A stretch of DNA of 64,000 nt from Halomicrococcus gelatinilyticus (GCA_024227995.1 CP100465.1:2542001-2606000); one strand, 5' to 3'. Numbered from the stretch's first letter, positions 9,740 through 20,446 are shown. A program made the numbers and translations. The notes: a model not told the origin generated them from the letters alone.

Positions 9740-12049
9740 TCACTCCGGTCTGCGGTGAGCGTGACCGGGGTAGTCCCGCTCGAAGCGCTCCTCGATCTCG
9801 CGCTCGCCGAACTCGATGACGACCGGCCGCCCGTGCGGGCAGGCGTATGGGTTCTCGCAGTCGTCGAGCGCCGCGAGCAGGTCCACGACGTCGCCCTCCC
9901 GGAGCGAGGTGTTGCCGGTGACCGAGGGATAGCAGGCCAGGTCAGAAAGCAGGGCGTCGGCGGTCGCCGACACGGTGGACTCCCCGCGCTCGTCGGGGTC
10001 CGTCGAGACGAACTCGCTCAACACGTCGCGGAGCAGTTCGGGGTCGAGCGTCTCGCCGAGGACCGCCGGCACCGTCGTCACCTCGACGAGTCGGCCACCG
10101 GTCGCGTCGTGCGAACCGTCGCCGTCCGTCGCGTCCTCCTCGGGTACGAGGCCCGCGTGGAACCCAAGCTGCGCCAGCGCGTCGCGGTACTCGTCGAACA
10201 GCGCGGCCTCGCGAGCGGTGAGTTCGAGTTCGACCGGGTCGGCGAGCACCTGCGTCGTCGTCTCGCCGGCGAACTGCTCGCAGAGGCGCTCGTAGTTCAC
10301 CCGCTCGTCGGCGGCGTGCTGGTCGACGAGCACGAGGCCGTCCGGCGTCTCCGCGACGACGTACGTGTCGTGGAGCTGTCCGAGCACCCGCATCGGTGGC
10401 AGTCGGTCGAACTCGGTCGTCGCCCCGCCGGGCGCGTCGCCGAGCGTCGCCGTCTCCGTCGCCGGCTGGAACTTCCGCGAGGGGTCTCCGGCGGTGCGGG
10501 CGTCGGTTGAGGTGGCCGCCATCGCCGGTCTCTCGTCGGCCGCCGCTTCCGCGGTGGCCGGCTCCGATTCGCCGTCGGTCGATGCCGCCGTTCCGTCGGC
10601 GGTCGATCCGTTCGGCCTCGCGTCCGTCGCGTGACCGTCGGTGGACCGACCAGTCCCGGATCCGGCCGACGGCGGTCCGTCGAGCGTCCGGTCGTCGGAG
10701 GCGGCGGCGTCCGACGTGGTCGGCGTCGGATCTCGCCCCGCCTGCGTCGACTCGTTCGCAGACGGCCCGTCCGACCCGGTCGCGGACGACACCTCGTCCA
10801 TGCCCGGACGGGTGCTCGCGGTCGTCGAGTCCTCTGGCGCGTCGGCGGCGTCACCGGTCGACTCGACGGGAGCGTCGGTCGCAGCGTCGCCGTCTGCACC
10901 GAGTTTGGACTGTTCGTGGGTCGGTGCGTCGGCATTTGTGTCGCGCTCGGGGGCGACGTCGGCCTCGTCGGGCGCCGACCGTCCGCGCGGCGCGGACGAG
11001 CGGACGAGGCCGTGGTCGAGCAGGGCCGCTTCGACGGCGTCGTGCACGGCGTCGCGGACGGCGCCCTCCTCCTCGAACCTGACCTCCATCTTCCTGGGGT
11101 GAGCGTTGACGTCCACCTGGTCGCCCGGGAGGTCGACGAACAGCACCGCGAAGGGGTAGCGGTCGGGTGCGAGCTGGTTGCCGTACGCTTCGAGGACGGC
11201 CTCGCGGACTGCCGCGGAACGAACGTAGCGGCCGTTGACGTAGGTGGAGACGTACTCTCGGCTGCTGCGGGTCGTCTCGGGGTGGCTGACGTGGCCGGAG
11301 ACGGTGACGGTTCCGTCGTCCGTGCCGCCCTCCACGGGAATCATCGCCTCGGCGACCTCGCGGCCGTAGACCGACAGGACGGTCGACTGGCGGTCGCCGC
11401 GGCCGGTCGTCGCGAACACCTCCCGGCCGTCGTGGGACAGCGAGACGGCGACGTCGGGGTTCGCCAGCGCGTAGCGCGTCACGACCCGGTTGACCCGCGA
11501 GAACTCCGTCGATTCGGTCTTCAGGTACTTCTGGCGGGCGGGCGTGTTGAAGAAGAGGTCCTCGACCTCGACCGTCGTCCCCTCGGGACAGCCGGTCGGC
11601 CCGACCGCCTCCAGGTCGCCGCCGACCAGCCGGAGCTCCGTCCCGCGGTCGCCGCCGCGAGGTTTGGTCCGGATGGTCGTCCGGGACACCGCGCCGATGG
11701 TGTACAGCGCCTCGCCGCGGAACCCCAGCGTCGCCACGCCGGACTCCAGGTCGTCCACGTCGCGTATCTTGCTCGTCGTGTGCTCTCTGACCGCGGCGCG
11801 GGCGTCGGCCTCGGTCATCCCGACGCCGTCGTCGCGGACGACGATGCGCTCCGTACCGCCGGCCTCGACTGCGACGTCGACCCGGGAGGCGTCGGCGTCC
11901 AGGCTGTTCTCTATCAGTTCCTTCACGACGCTGGCGGGACGTTCGACGACCTCGCCCGCCGCTATCTGCTGGACGGTCCGCTCGTCCAGCTCGCGGATGT
12001 CGGTCTCCGCCCGCTGTGCGTCCGCCGGGTCGTGGTCCCCCTCGCTCAT
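9740..12049 (-). CDS. mutL: DNA mismatch repair protein MutL (endonuclease-active type)
   Basis: The 769-residue protein has the GHKL ATPase at residues 15-350 (IAAGEVVERPASVVKELIEN, then DDGVGM, TLGFRGEAL, and FVDLPGDQVDVNAHPRK). A long, poorly conserved Asp/Thr/Ser/Ala-rich linker spans about 350-530. The C-terminal domain carries the metal-dependent nicking motif DQHAADERVNYE near residue 575 and a CPHGRP motif near 742, the hallmarks of MutL with latent endonuclease activity. It would act after MutS. It is divergent from the small gene at 12190. Confidence 0.97.
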   Translation of the reverse strand: MSEGDHDPADAQRAETDIRELDERTVQQIAAGEVVERPASVVKELIENSLDADASRVDVAVEAGGTERIVVRDDGVGMTEADARAAVREHTTSKIRDVDDLESGVATLGFRGEALYTIGAVSRTTIRTKPRGGDRGTELRLVGGDLEAVGPTGCPEGTTVEVEDLFFNTPARQKYLKTESTEFSRVNRVVTRYALANPDVAVSLSHDGREVFATTGRGDRQSTVLSVYGREVAEAMIPVEGGTDDGTVTVSGHVSHPETTRSSREYVSTYVNGRYVRSAAVREAVLEAYGNQLAPDRYPFAVLFVDLPGDQVDVNAHPRKMEVRFEEEGAVRDAVHDAVEAALLDHGLVRSSAPRGRSAPDEADVAPERDTNADAPTHEQSKLGADGDAATDAPVESTGDAADAPEDSTTASTRPGMDEVSSATGSDGPSANESTQAGRDPTPTTSDAAASDDRTLDGPPSAGSGTGRSTDGHATDARPNGSTADGTAASTDGESEPATAEAAADERPAMAATSTDARTAGDPSRKFQPATETATLGDAPGGATTEFDRLPPMRVLGQLHDTYVVAETPDGLVLVDQHAADERVNYERLCEQFAGETTTQVLADPVELELTAREAALFDEYRDALAQLGFHAGLVPEEDATDGDGSHDATGGRLVEVTTVPAVLGETLDPELLRDVLSEFVSTDPDERGESTVSATADALLSDLACYPSVTGNTSLREGDVVDLLAALDDCENPYACPHGRPVVIEFGEREIEERFERDYPGHAHRRPE

Positions 12050-12189
12050 CCCTCGAAACGTGTCCCCGTGCCGTCTTCAAGCTTGGCACACCGACCGATT
12101 GCACGGGTCGAACGACGCGCAGTGGGGCGATTTTCTCCTCCATCGAGGCCACCACGTTTACACTGGTCCACGCCGTCGAACACGTGACG

Positions 12190-12477
12190 ATGACATCGCT
12201 TACTGACACGCTCGACGAACTCATCCCGGGCAACCACGTCGAGGTTACCCTGCACGACGGGACCACGATGGAAGGGCCGGTCAGCCCCGTCGACTACCTG
12301 CCCGACGACCGGTTCCGGATCGAGATCAGCCCCGGTGAGAACTCGATTCGGCGCTGCGAGATCAGTGCCCGGTACGTCGACGGGGAGTGGGAGACGCCGG
12401 AGGTGCGCCACTACAGCCTCGGCGACGACGACTGGACCGTCGCCGGCGCGCTCGACGACATGCGCATCAGCCGGTAG
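12190..12477 (+). CDS. Small acidic protein, possibly SH3/Sm-like barrel
   Basis: A 95-residue protein begins MTSLTDTLDELIPGNHVEVT and continues LHDGTTMEGPVSPVDYLPDD. The pattern of a short helix followed by beta-strands with DGT..G looks like a small Sm- or SH3-type barrel; this is inference from the pattern only. I recognise it as conserved-looking haloarchaeal protein but cannot name a family. A TATA-like gtttac lies about 30-35 bases before the ATG. A GTG two codons earlier is an alternative start. Confidence 0.65.
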   Translation: MTSLTDTLDELIPGNHVEVTLHDGTTMEGPVSPVDYLPDDRFRIEISPGENSIRRCEISARYVDGEWETPEVRHYSLGDDDWTVAGALDDMRISR

Positions 12478-12528
12478 GTATCCGCACGACGCCGGGGTCG
12501 TTTTACGCGTCGGACCCTAACTCCTCTC

Positions 12529-12633
12529 GTGGAGAACGACAGTACAGACCGTGGCGTCCGTCCGCTCGTGAAACATATCCTGACCGGTTTTGCCATGCTC
12601 GCGATAGCGTGGGCGATAAGCAGGATTCGATAA
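12529..12633 (+). CDS. Possible 34-residue single-helix membrane protein
   Basis: A short frame starting GTG encodes VENDSTDRGVRPLVKHILTG and then FAMLAIAWAISRIR before TAA. It has a charged N-terminus, one hydrophobic helix (about residues 17-31) and a basic tail, a layout common in small haloarchaeal membrane proteins. It lies 51 bases after the previous gene. Length makes chance possible; comparison with related genomes would decide. Confidence 0.4.
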   Translation: MENDSTDRGVRPLVKHILTGFAMLAIAWAISRIR

Positions 12634-12842
12634 CCGCCGGGCCACCGTAGCGGACGACGACGTCTTCGCACCGGGGACGCCGTCTTCGCGACGGGAGGCA
12701 ACGTTTCCGAACAGCGAGTGACGACACCCATTCGACGACAGCGAGTGACGACCCTCCTTCGAGGTGCCGTCGGGAGAGTCGGGGGAAACTGCGCTGTGAT
12801 AGCACAGAAGACATTTAGCACAGAAGACAGTACCGGCGAGCG

Positions 12843-13820
12843 ATGCCCTCCAGCAACCGCCGCCGATTCCTCGGCGTTGCCGGCACCGCTCTCACCGGTC
12901 TCGCTGGGTGCGCCGGCGACCTCACGACAGACTCCGACGGAACGACGACCGAAACGTCGACCACGGACACGACCACGCCGACCGATACGTCGACGACCAG
13001 CGACGGAACGTCGACCACTTCGGAACCCGAATCCTCCGAACGGACGATCGGCGACGTGGTCGTCGACGTGACGGACGCGACCGTCCGGAAGGCGGTCGCG
13101 TACGAATCGGCGATGGGTTCAGGTGGCGTCATCGCGCCGGACGGCCAGCAGTTCGTCGTCGCCGCCGTTCGAAGTGGAACGACGTCCGAGACGAACGCCA
13201 CGGGCGCGCCGTCGTACGACAGTTTCGACCTCGTCGTCGACGGCGAGACGTACTCACCCATCTACGTCGAGGACCGGACGACGGGCGGGAACACCACGTC
13301 GCTCGCCGGCCGCGGCGAGATTCCCTACGATAGTCCCTACGCGAACAGTTACGAGGTCGGCTGGGTCGCCTTCGAACTGCCGTCGCCGGTCGACGCGAGC
13401 GCCGTCGCCGTCCGCTGCCGGTACGGCGGCGAGACGGCCGAGTGGACGCTCTCGGACGACCAGGTCGACGCGCTCGGTCGCCCCGCGCCCGAGTTCGAAC
13501 TCCGGTCGTTCGAGGCGACCCCGAACGAGTCGTCGGTCGACATCTCGCTCGTCGTCGAGAACGTCTCCGAGACGGACGGCCGGTTCCTCGCCGCCGTCTA
13601 CTGGCCCACCGCTCGCATCGCCGACGACGACGAGTCGACCATCGTCGACCGCTCCGTCGACGCCGGCGGTCGCGTCGAGTGGACGCAGACGTTCGACACG
13701 GAGTACGCTGGCGGCGGGGACTCCGAAGGCGATACCGACGCGGTGACCGCGAGCGTCGACGGCCCCGTCACCGCCGAGCGGACGGTCGAACTCGACTCCG
13801 GGACGACCACCAGCAACTGA
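12843..13820 (+). CDS. Twin-arginine lipoprotein of unknown function
   Basis: The 325-residue protein carries a twin-arginine signal (RRRFLG at 6-11) and a lipobox ending at Cys23 (LTGLAGC). A Thr/Ser/Asp-rich linker follows at 28-62, common in haloarchaeal surface lipoproteins. The rest holds two beta-rich halves: one about 70-200 that resembles DUF4352-like immunoglobulin folds (GQQFVVAAVRSGT), and one about 215-325 (VDISLVVENVSETDGRFLAA). It would be anchored outside the cell. Its stop is 32 bases from that of the convergent secreted nuclease. Confidence 0.7.
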   Translation: MPSSNRRRFLGVAGTALTGLAGCAGDLTTDSDGTTTETSTTDTTTPTDTSTTSDGTSTTSEPESSERTIGDVVVDVTDATVRKAVAYESAMGSGGVIAPDGQQFVVAAVRSGTTSETNATGAPSYDSFDLVVDGETYSPIYVEDRTTGGNTTSLAGRGEIPYDSPYANSYEVGWVAFELPSPVDASAVAVRCRYGGETAEWTLSDDQVDALGRPAPEFELRSFEATPNESSVDISLVVENVSETDGRFLAAVYWPTARIADDDESTIVDRSVDAGGRVEWTQTFDTEYAGGGDSEGDTDAVTASVDGPVTAERTVELDSGTTTSN

Positions 13821-13852
13821 TCGCCGGAACGTTTCCTCACTTCCTCACTTCT

Positions 13853-14479
13853 TCACCCGGAACGCGTCGTCCCGCCGTCACGGCACGCCCAGACCCCGAC
13901 GGACTGCGACTGCGCCCGGTCCTCCGTCGCGTAGAACCGCTCACCCTTCTCGAAATCGCTGTCGTAGACCCGGGCGTAGCCCTCCTCGACGAGTCGGTGG
14001 TTGAACAGCCGCCCGTCGTGGTGGACGTACACCAGCAGGCGGCCGTAGCCGCCGCGGCGTCCCTCGTTCTCGTCGAAGGTGATCCGGACCTGCTCGCCGG
14101 CGAGGCGGTCACGGGCGAACGAACTCGCCCTGTCGCCCCACGTCCGCAGACACTGCACGCCGTCGCTCGTCTCCGGGACGCCCTCGAACTCCGCCGGAGT
14201 GGACTCGGCGTGGACCTCGGGGGTGTCGACACCGAGCAGGCGCGCCGTCTCGCGGGTGTCGTTCGCGTACGCTATCTCGACCGTGTCGCCGTCGACCACC
14301 TCGACGACGGTGGCGACGGTTCCGTTGGTCGCTCCGTCTGCGTCGTTCGTCCCGGTCGCAAGCGTCGACTCGGTGGTTCCCTTCGTCGGCCAGGGGTCCG
14401 CCCCGTCGAAGTTCGCGCACCCGGCGAGCACGACGAGGGCGGCGAGTCCGACGGCGAGCGCAGCGGCACGACCATTCAT
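13853..14479 (-). CDS. Secreted lipoprotein nuclease, thermonuclease (SNase) family
   Basis: A 208-residue protein has a Sec-type signal and a lipobox ending at Cys21 (LVVLAGC). The staphylococcal-nuclease-like domain follows at about 53-200. Its features are VVDGDTVEI, then ETARLLGVDTPE with the Arg and Glu of the active site, GRRGGYGRLLVYV, and LVEEGYARVY. The family cleaves DNA and RNA with calcium; here it would act at the cell surface, perhaps to scavenge extracellular DNA or phosphate. It is convergent with the lipoprotein at 12843. Confidence 0.88.
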   Translation of the reverse strand: MNGRAAALAVGLAALVVLAGCANFDGADPWPTKGTTESTLATGTNDADGATNGTVATVVEVVDGDTVEIAYANDTRETARLLGVDTPEVHAESTPAEFEGVPETSDGVQCLRTWGDRASSFARDRLAGEQVRITFDENEGRRGGYGRLLVYVHHDGRLFNHRLVEEGYARVYDSDFEKGERFYATEDRAQSQSVGVWACRDGGTTRSG

Positions 14480-14542
14480 CGCGTTCGGTCTCGGATGCGC
14501 GGGAGAAAAGGATTGGGTGTCGGTCGAGGGACCCGCCGACCG

Positions 14543-15103
14543 TTACGCGTCGTCACCGTCGTACCACTCGCTGCGGAGCAGTCCGTACTGGATACCGTCG
14601 ACGTACTCGCCGTCGACGAACCGGTCCTTGCGCGTGCGGCCCTCCTCGGTGAACCCGAGCGACTCCAGCAGGCCGCGCGAGGCGTCGTTGAATGCGTAGG
14701 CGCCGGCGCCCACTGCGGGGTGTTCGTACGTCCGGAAGACGTAGTCCACGACGAGGGAGACGGCCTCCTTCCCGTAGCCCTCGCCGTGGACCTCGGGAAC
14801 GAGCCAGTAGGCGAGGTCCGGCCGCCGCCACGCGGCGTCCTCGACGGTCGCTGCCCCGATGGGCCGCACGTCGTCCCCGTCGGGCTGGCCGGGCCCGGCG
14901 TCATCGTCTTCGAGGCAGACCAGGAAGTGGTCCTTTCCCTCGTCCTCGTTCCACGATTCGATCTCGTCCTGGTTCTTCAGTTGCGTCCCGAGCGGGTAGC
15001 GGATCTCCGGGTTGGCGAACGCCCGCTGGAGGAACGGGACGTCTTCGCTCTCGACCGTCCGCAATGCGACGCGCTTGCCGCTCGCGACTCGTGCACCTGG
15101 CAT
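14543..15103 (-). CDS. GNAT-family N-acetyltransferase
   Basis: The product, 186 residues from this start, has the GNAT fold of the RimJ/RimL type: VALRTVESEDVPFLQRAFAN at the start, ACYL-CoA loop residues around EVHGEGYGKEAVSLVVDYVF, and a C-terminal LLESLGFTEEGRTRKDRFVD. Such enzymes acetylate protein N-termini or small amines. The start was chosen at MPGARVASG because it lies close to the family start; an upstream in-frame ATG at 15130 would add nine residues. Confidence 0.85.
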   Translation of the reverse strand: MPGARVASGKRVALRTVESEDVPFLQRAFANPEIRYPLGTQLKNQDEIESWNEDEGKDHFLVCLEDDDAGPGQPDGDDVRPIGAATVEDAAWRRPDLAYWLVPEVHGEGYGKEAVSLVVDYVFRTYEHPAVGAGAYAFNDASRGLLESLGFTEEGRTRKDRFVDGEYVDGIQYGLLRSEWYDGDDA

Positions 15104-15194
15104 AGCTACTGCGATTCCGTTACCCGGCAAATGCTTTCTGTATCACCGCGAACAGGTCCGGCCGGGGTCATCTGATGTCGCGGTCAGCCAAACT

Positions 15195-15217
15195 GGTCAG
15201 ACCGAACGGTCTGGACC
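15195..15217. terminator. Hairpin between two leftward genes
   Basis: GGTCAGACC-GAAC-GGTCTGGACC forms a 9-10 bp near-perfect stem with one bulge. It lies 115 bases after the end of the membrane gene at 15332 and about 90 bases before the GNAT start, on the same strand. It could end the upstream transcript or act as an operator. Confidence 0.3.
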
Positions 15218-15331
15218 GTGCACTACGCTTTCCGAACGCAGTGGTCGACGGCCCGAACGACGAGACGCGTAATCAGGACCTTCCCGTTCTCGGTCGGAAC
15301 GTGGTGGCTTCGCGCAGTCGCCCGGTGGTCG

Positions 15332-15970
15332 TTACCGGGTTTCTACCTTGCCGTCGGGAGCGTCCGACGCGGGGTCGCTGCGCCGTTCCGCCAGCATCCC
15401 GCCGACGGCACCGAACGCGACGGGGTAGCCGAATCCGAAGAAGATCGTCGAGAGTCCCGCGGGCGTGGCGGTGACCGATGCGGTCGCCGCGCTCGCGTCG
15501 AAGACGAACGCGCCGAGGACGAACGCCGGGACGTATCCGACGGCGACGCTCGCCCCGGCGTTCCGTACGCCGTTCGCACCGAACGTCGACCCGCTGCGGA
15601 CGACGAGGTAGCCGGAACCGAGCAGGAGCAGCGGCGGCAGGAGGTACAGTGCGAGGAGCGGGCCGCCGAGCGAGGAAAGGAGGTTGCGGTTCGTGAGATG
15701 CGCCATCCCGTTCACCGCGTCGGCAGTCGGGAGACTCGTCGGGACGAAGTGCGCGTTGTAGAACAACCAGCCGTTGACGACCCACGACGGCGACTGGGAG
15801 CCGAGTATCTGCGCGAGCGGGGCGGGGTCAGCGTACTCGCCGGCGATTTCGATGCGCATCACCTCGTCCACGCGACCGCCCGTCACTGCGACGGCCAGGA
15901 GGTACCCGAGGACGTACGCGCCGACGCCGAGAGGCGCGGACCGCTTCAGGGGAAGGTCGGTGAACGCCAT
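15332..15970 (-). CDS. Five-helix membrane protein of unknown function
   Basis: A 212-residue protein begins MAFTDLPLKRSAPLGVGAYV and has about five hydrophobic helices: GVGAYVLGYLLAVAV, LLALYLLPPLLLLGSGYLVV, ASVAVGYVPAFVLGAFVF and FFGFGYPVAFGAVGG are clear. An outside loop of about 60 residues separates helix 1 from helix 2. It resembles a haloarchaeal membrane family without assigned function (possibly DUF7978). No transport or catalytic motif is seen. It stands alone between the GNAT gene and the stress-protein remnant. Confidence 0.6.
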   Translation of the reverse strand: MAFTDLPLKRSAPLGVGAYVLGYLLAVAVTGGRVDEVMRIEIAGEYADPAPLAQILGSQSPSWVVNGWLFYNAHFVPTSLPTADAVNGMAHLTNRNLLSSLGGPLLALYLLPPLLLLGSGYLVVRSGSTFGANGVRNAGASVAVGYVPAFVLGAFVFDASAATASVTATPAGLSTIFFGFGYPVAFGAVGGMLAERRSDPASDAPDGKVETR

Positions 15971-16024
15971 CGCTACGGATTTCGCCCTGTCCTGACATAA
16001 ATTCCCTGCTGGGCGAAGTGGAGA

Positions 16025-16192
16025 TTATCCCTGGCCCGCCGCAAGTGACGCTTTGCCAAGCAGCATCCGGGGGATGCCCGAGCGGCCGTGGCTTCTCGTG
16101 ACGATGAGGTCGACGTCGTGTTCGTCGCCGAAGTCGGCGACGCCCGTGCGTGGCTGGCCCCCGCAGAAGTGTTCCTCGATGTCGTCTGGTAG
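16025..16192 (-). pseudogene. Remnant of a universal stress protein
   Basis: A minus-strand frame ends at 16025 and encodes a recognisable C-terminal UspA piece: DDIEEHFCGGQPRTGVADF, then DEHDVDLIVTRSHGRSGI and PRMLLGKASLAAGQG. Intact proteins have GTHGR-G-x9-GS; here the final GS is GK and the last strand is lost. No start or N-terminal half is present, because the frame upstream is inside the end of acs. It is best read as a decayed gene. Confidence 0.6.
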
Positions 16193-16221
16193 CGATGCGA
16201 GCGTCGAAAGGAAGAACTCGC

Positions 16222-18213
<1,992 letters not shown>

Positions 18214-18241
18214 GAGCTACGTTCACAGACCGAAGACTGCC

Positions 18242-18248
18242 ATATAAG
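18242..18248 (-). promoter_or_regulatory. TATA-like box of acs
   Basis: On the minus strand acttatatgg lies about 29-35 bases before the acs ATG at 18213, consistent with a short or absent leader. The 206 bases between acs and the regulator gene otherwise show no clear repeats. Confidence 0.55.
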
Positions 18249-18419
18249 TGGGGGGACTAACTATCCCAACCGCCGATATTCCAGGAGAAGGAGCGTCGTC
18301 GCGTAGGTTGGCGAATCTTTCCGGCGTTCTCGGGTCGTGTTACCACTTCGCTCCGGTCCGCGACGCTAGACAGTTAGTGTCTCTCGGCGTCCAGAAGTAC
18401 CACCTGGCGTCGGGAAGTA

Positions 18420-20234
18420 CTACTCGGCGTCCGGAACGCCGCGGTCCGGGCCGTCGAGCACGGCGTCGAACACCGTCTGCTGTGCCTTCCGGAGGTGGTT
18501 GTGGAGCGTCGGCGACGAGACGTCCATCGAGGCCGCCAGCTCCTCGGCGGTGCTGCCGCGCGGCCACTCGAAGTATCCGGCGAGGTAGGCGGCACGGAGG
18601 ACGGTCCGCTGGCGGTCGGTGATGCGGTCGAGCACCGTCTGCTGGACGGTGGCCGCGCTCCGCACCGGCTCCTCGACCTCGTGCTTCGAGACCAGGTCCG
18701 TCCGCGGGAACGCGTCCTCGACCGCTTCGACGACCCGCCGGACGTCCACTCGCCGCGAGAAGACGCCGGACACGTCGGCGACGCCGCTTTCGACGGAGAG
18801 TTCGCGAACGGTGCCGCCGCGCTCGACGAGTATCGACGCCAGCGACTCGCTCGAGACGGCGAACTCGAAGAGCGCCCCGTCGCGGTAGTCGCGGATGAGC
18901 CGGGCCTCGTCGACGGCGTCGGTGCCCGACACCCGCTCGAGCACGTCCTCGACCGCGGCCCCGCTGGCCGTGACGAAGTAGAGCAGCGAGTGGTCCTCGA
19001 CCGGGACGACGCCCTCGAGTTCGAACCGGCAGTCGAGGTCGGCCGAGGCGGCGACGAGGAACACGCCGCGGTCGGTCGTCTGCAGCGAGAGCGCGACGCC
19101 GGTGTCGGCCAGCAGCAACTGCTTGCGCGCGATGGCCGTGAGCGTCCGGCCCACGCGGCGGCCGACGTCCGCGAGGAACGTCCGGTCGGCCGCTGCGAAC
19201 GAGTCGGCGGCGACGCAGAGCAGTCCGTGGACGGTCTCGCTCGACCGCAGCGGTGCGACGGCGTACGAACACCGCGACAGCACGCCTTCGGTCACCGCCT
19301 CGACCACGGTCGCGTCGTCCCCGTCGTCGCCCAGATCTACCGCGTCGAACACCGCTTCTGGAACCCCGTCCGCCTGGTCCGGTGCCGCGCTCGTCCGGAC
19401 GCTGCCGCGCTCGTCGCACACCCAGACGGCGCGATACGGGTCGGCGAGGCGGTCGCAGACGACCCGTTCCGCGTCCTCGCTCGTGGACACCTCGGCGAGC
19501 GCCGCGCCCAGTTCGCCGGCGCACGCGAGGAGGTCGTCGCTCCGCGTATCGGTCGTTCCCGCGGCGGTCGCTCCCGCGGCGGTCGCTCCCGCGGCGGCCG
19601 GTCCTCGACCGCCGTTGCGTCGCGGTGGCGGGTCGCGTCGCGGCAGGTCACGACGGGTCGGGGCGCGGGCGGCCGCACGACGCCCAGACCCGCCGCCAAG
19701 GGCGTCGACGACCTCGTCCGTGGTCGGGTCGTCGAGGTACGGCGCGAGGCTCTGGAGGCTTCCCCACCCGCCGACGGCCTGGACGACCCGCGGGGGGACG
19801 CCCTCCTCGACGAGGAGTCGCCGCGCGAAGTGCTGGCGCAGGTCCCGGCAGGTGACGTCCTCCAGGCCGTCGGTCCGGTCGGTAACGTCGTTGACGAGCA
19901 TCTGGACGCGCCGGGCCGAGACGTCGACGACCGGGTCGTGCCGCCCCACGTCGTTGACGTTCGCGAACTTCCGGAGGTCGTGGGCGACCGCCGGCGGGAC
20001 GTACGCCTCGCGGGCGTCGCCGTCGCCGTCGGGGACCGCGAGAAGGGTGTGGACCTCGCCGCCGCGTTCGTGCTCGCGGAGGTCCGCCGGACGGACCCGC
20101 GGGATCTCGGACGCCCGGAGCCCGACGCGACCCGCGAGCGCCACCACGAGGTCCTCGCGATAGGTCTCGGTCCGGCGCCTGAGCCGCTCGAACTCCGCGG
20201 TCGTCAGGTACTCGTCGGCCGTGTCGGCGCCCAT
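18420..20234 (-). CDS. Bat-type HTH regulator fused to a tyrosine-recombinase-like domain
   Basis: The 604-residue protein has three parts. Residues 1-170 resemble a phage-integrase/tyrosine-recombinase catalytic domain: box I LAGRVGLR (Arg40), box II CRDLRQHFARRLL (Arg130 replacing His, Arg133), GGW (Trp157) and APYL (Tyr166). After an Ala/Arg/Thr-rich linker with a short DNA repeat, residues about 235-400 form a GAF-like sensor, then a bacterio-opsin-activator (BAT) domain. The C-terminus is an HTH_10 DNA-binding domain (RITDRQRTVLRAAYLAGYFE). It lies between two acetyl-CoA synthetase genes, so control of acetate use is inferred. Confidence 0.85.
   Translation of the reverse strand: MGADTADEYLTTAEFERLRRRTETYREDLVVALAGRVGLRASEIPRVRPADLREHERGGEVHTLLAVPDGDGDAREAYVPPAVAHDLRKFANVNDVGRHDPVVDVSARRVQMLVNDVTDRTDGLEDVTCRDLRQHFARRLLVEEGVPPRVVQAVGGWGSLQSLAPYLDDPTTDEVVDALGGGSGRRAAARAPTRRDLPRRDPPPRRNGGRGPAAAGATAAGATAAGTTDTRSDDLLACAGELGAALAEVSTSEDAERVVCDRLADPYRAVWVCDERGSVRTSAAPDQADGVPEAVFDAVDLGDDGDDATVVEAVTEGVLSRCSYAVAPLRSSETVHGLLCVAADSFAAADRTFLADVGRRVGRTLTAIARKQLLLADTGVALSLQTTDRGVFLVAASADLDCRFELEGVVPVEDHSLLYFVTASGAAVEDVLERVSGTDAVDEARLIRDYRDGALFEFAVSSESLASILVERGGTVRELSVESGVADVSGVFSRRVDVRRVVEAVEDAFPRTDLVSKHEVEEPVRSAATVQQTVLDRITDRQRTVLRAAYLAGYFEWPRGSTAEELAASMDVSSPTLHNHLRKAQQTVFDAVLDGPDRGVPDAE
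19561..19605. repeat. 15-bp tandem repeat inside the regulator gene
   Basis: Two exact copies of gcggcggtcgctccc (19561-19575 and 19576-19590) are followed by a diverged third copy. A partial copy precedes them. They encode the repetitive AGATAAGATAAG linker between the integrase-like and sensor domains. The array keeps frame (5 codons per unit) and is a likely site of copy-number change. Confidence 0.8.
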
Positions 20235-20260
20235 ATCGTTTCGGATTCTCCCGGGAAAGC

Positions 20261-20270
20261 GAATAAAAAG
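20261..20270 (-). promoter_or_regulatory. TATA-like box of the Bat-type regulator
   Basis: On the minus strand cttttt-attc lies 27-36 bases before the ATG at 20234. The rest of the 212-base gap to the second acs-like gene has no visible gene. Confidence 0.5.
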
Positions 20271-20446
20271 TTCGGTACCGTGCCGCCGCTTGCGCCGCTG
20301 CGCCGTTCTGGCGGCCCCCTCAACGACGGGGACGGACCGTCCAGTTGCGCCTCCAGGCCCGTCACCGCCACCACCGCCGCTGTCGCTGTCCGGACGGAGC
20401 TACCGCCCGACGAATTTCTCCTTCTCCTCGAAAAGCGAAACGATGC

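Noticed and set aside
19561-19605. Short tandem repeat considered as a CRISPR array
   Set aside because: The units are directly adjacent without spacers and lie in frame inside a coding linker.
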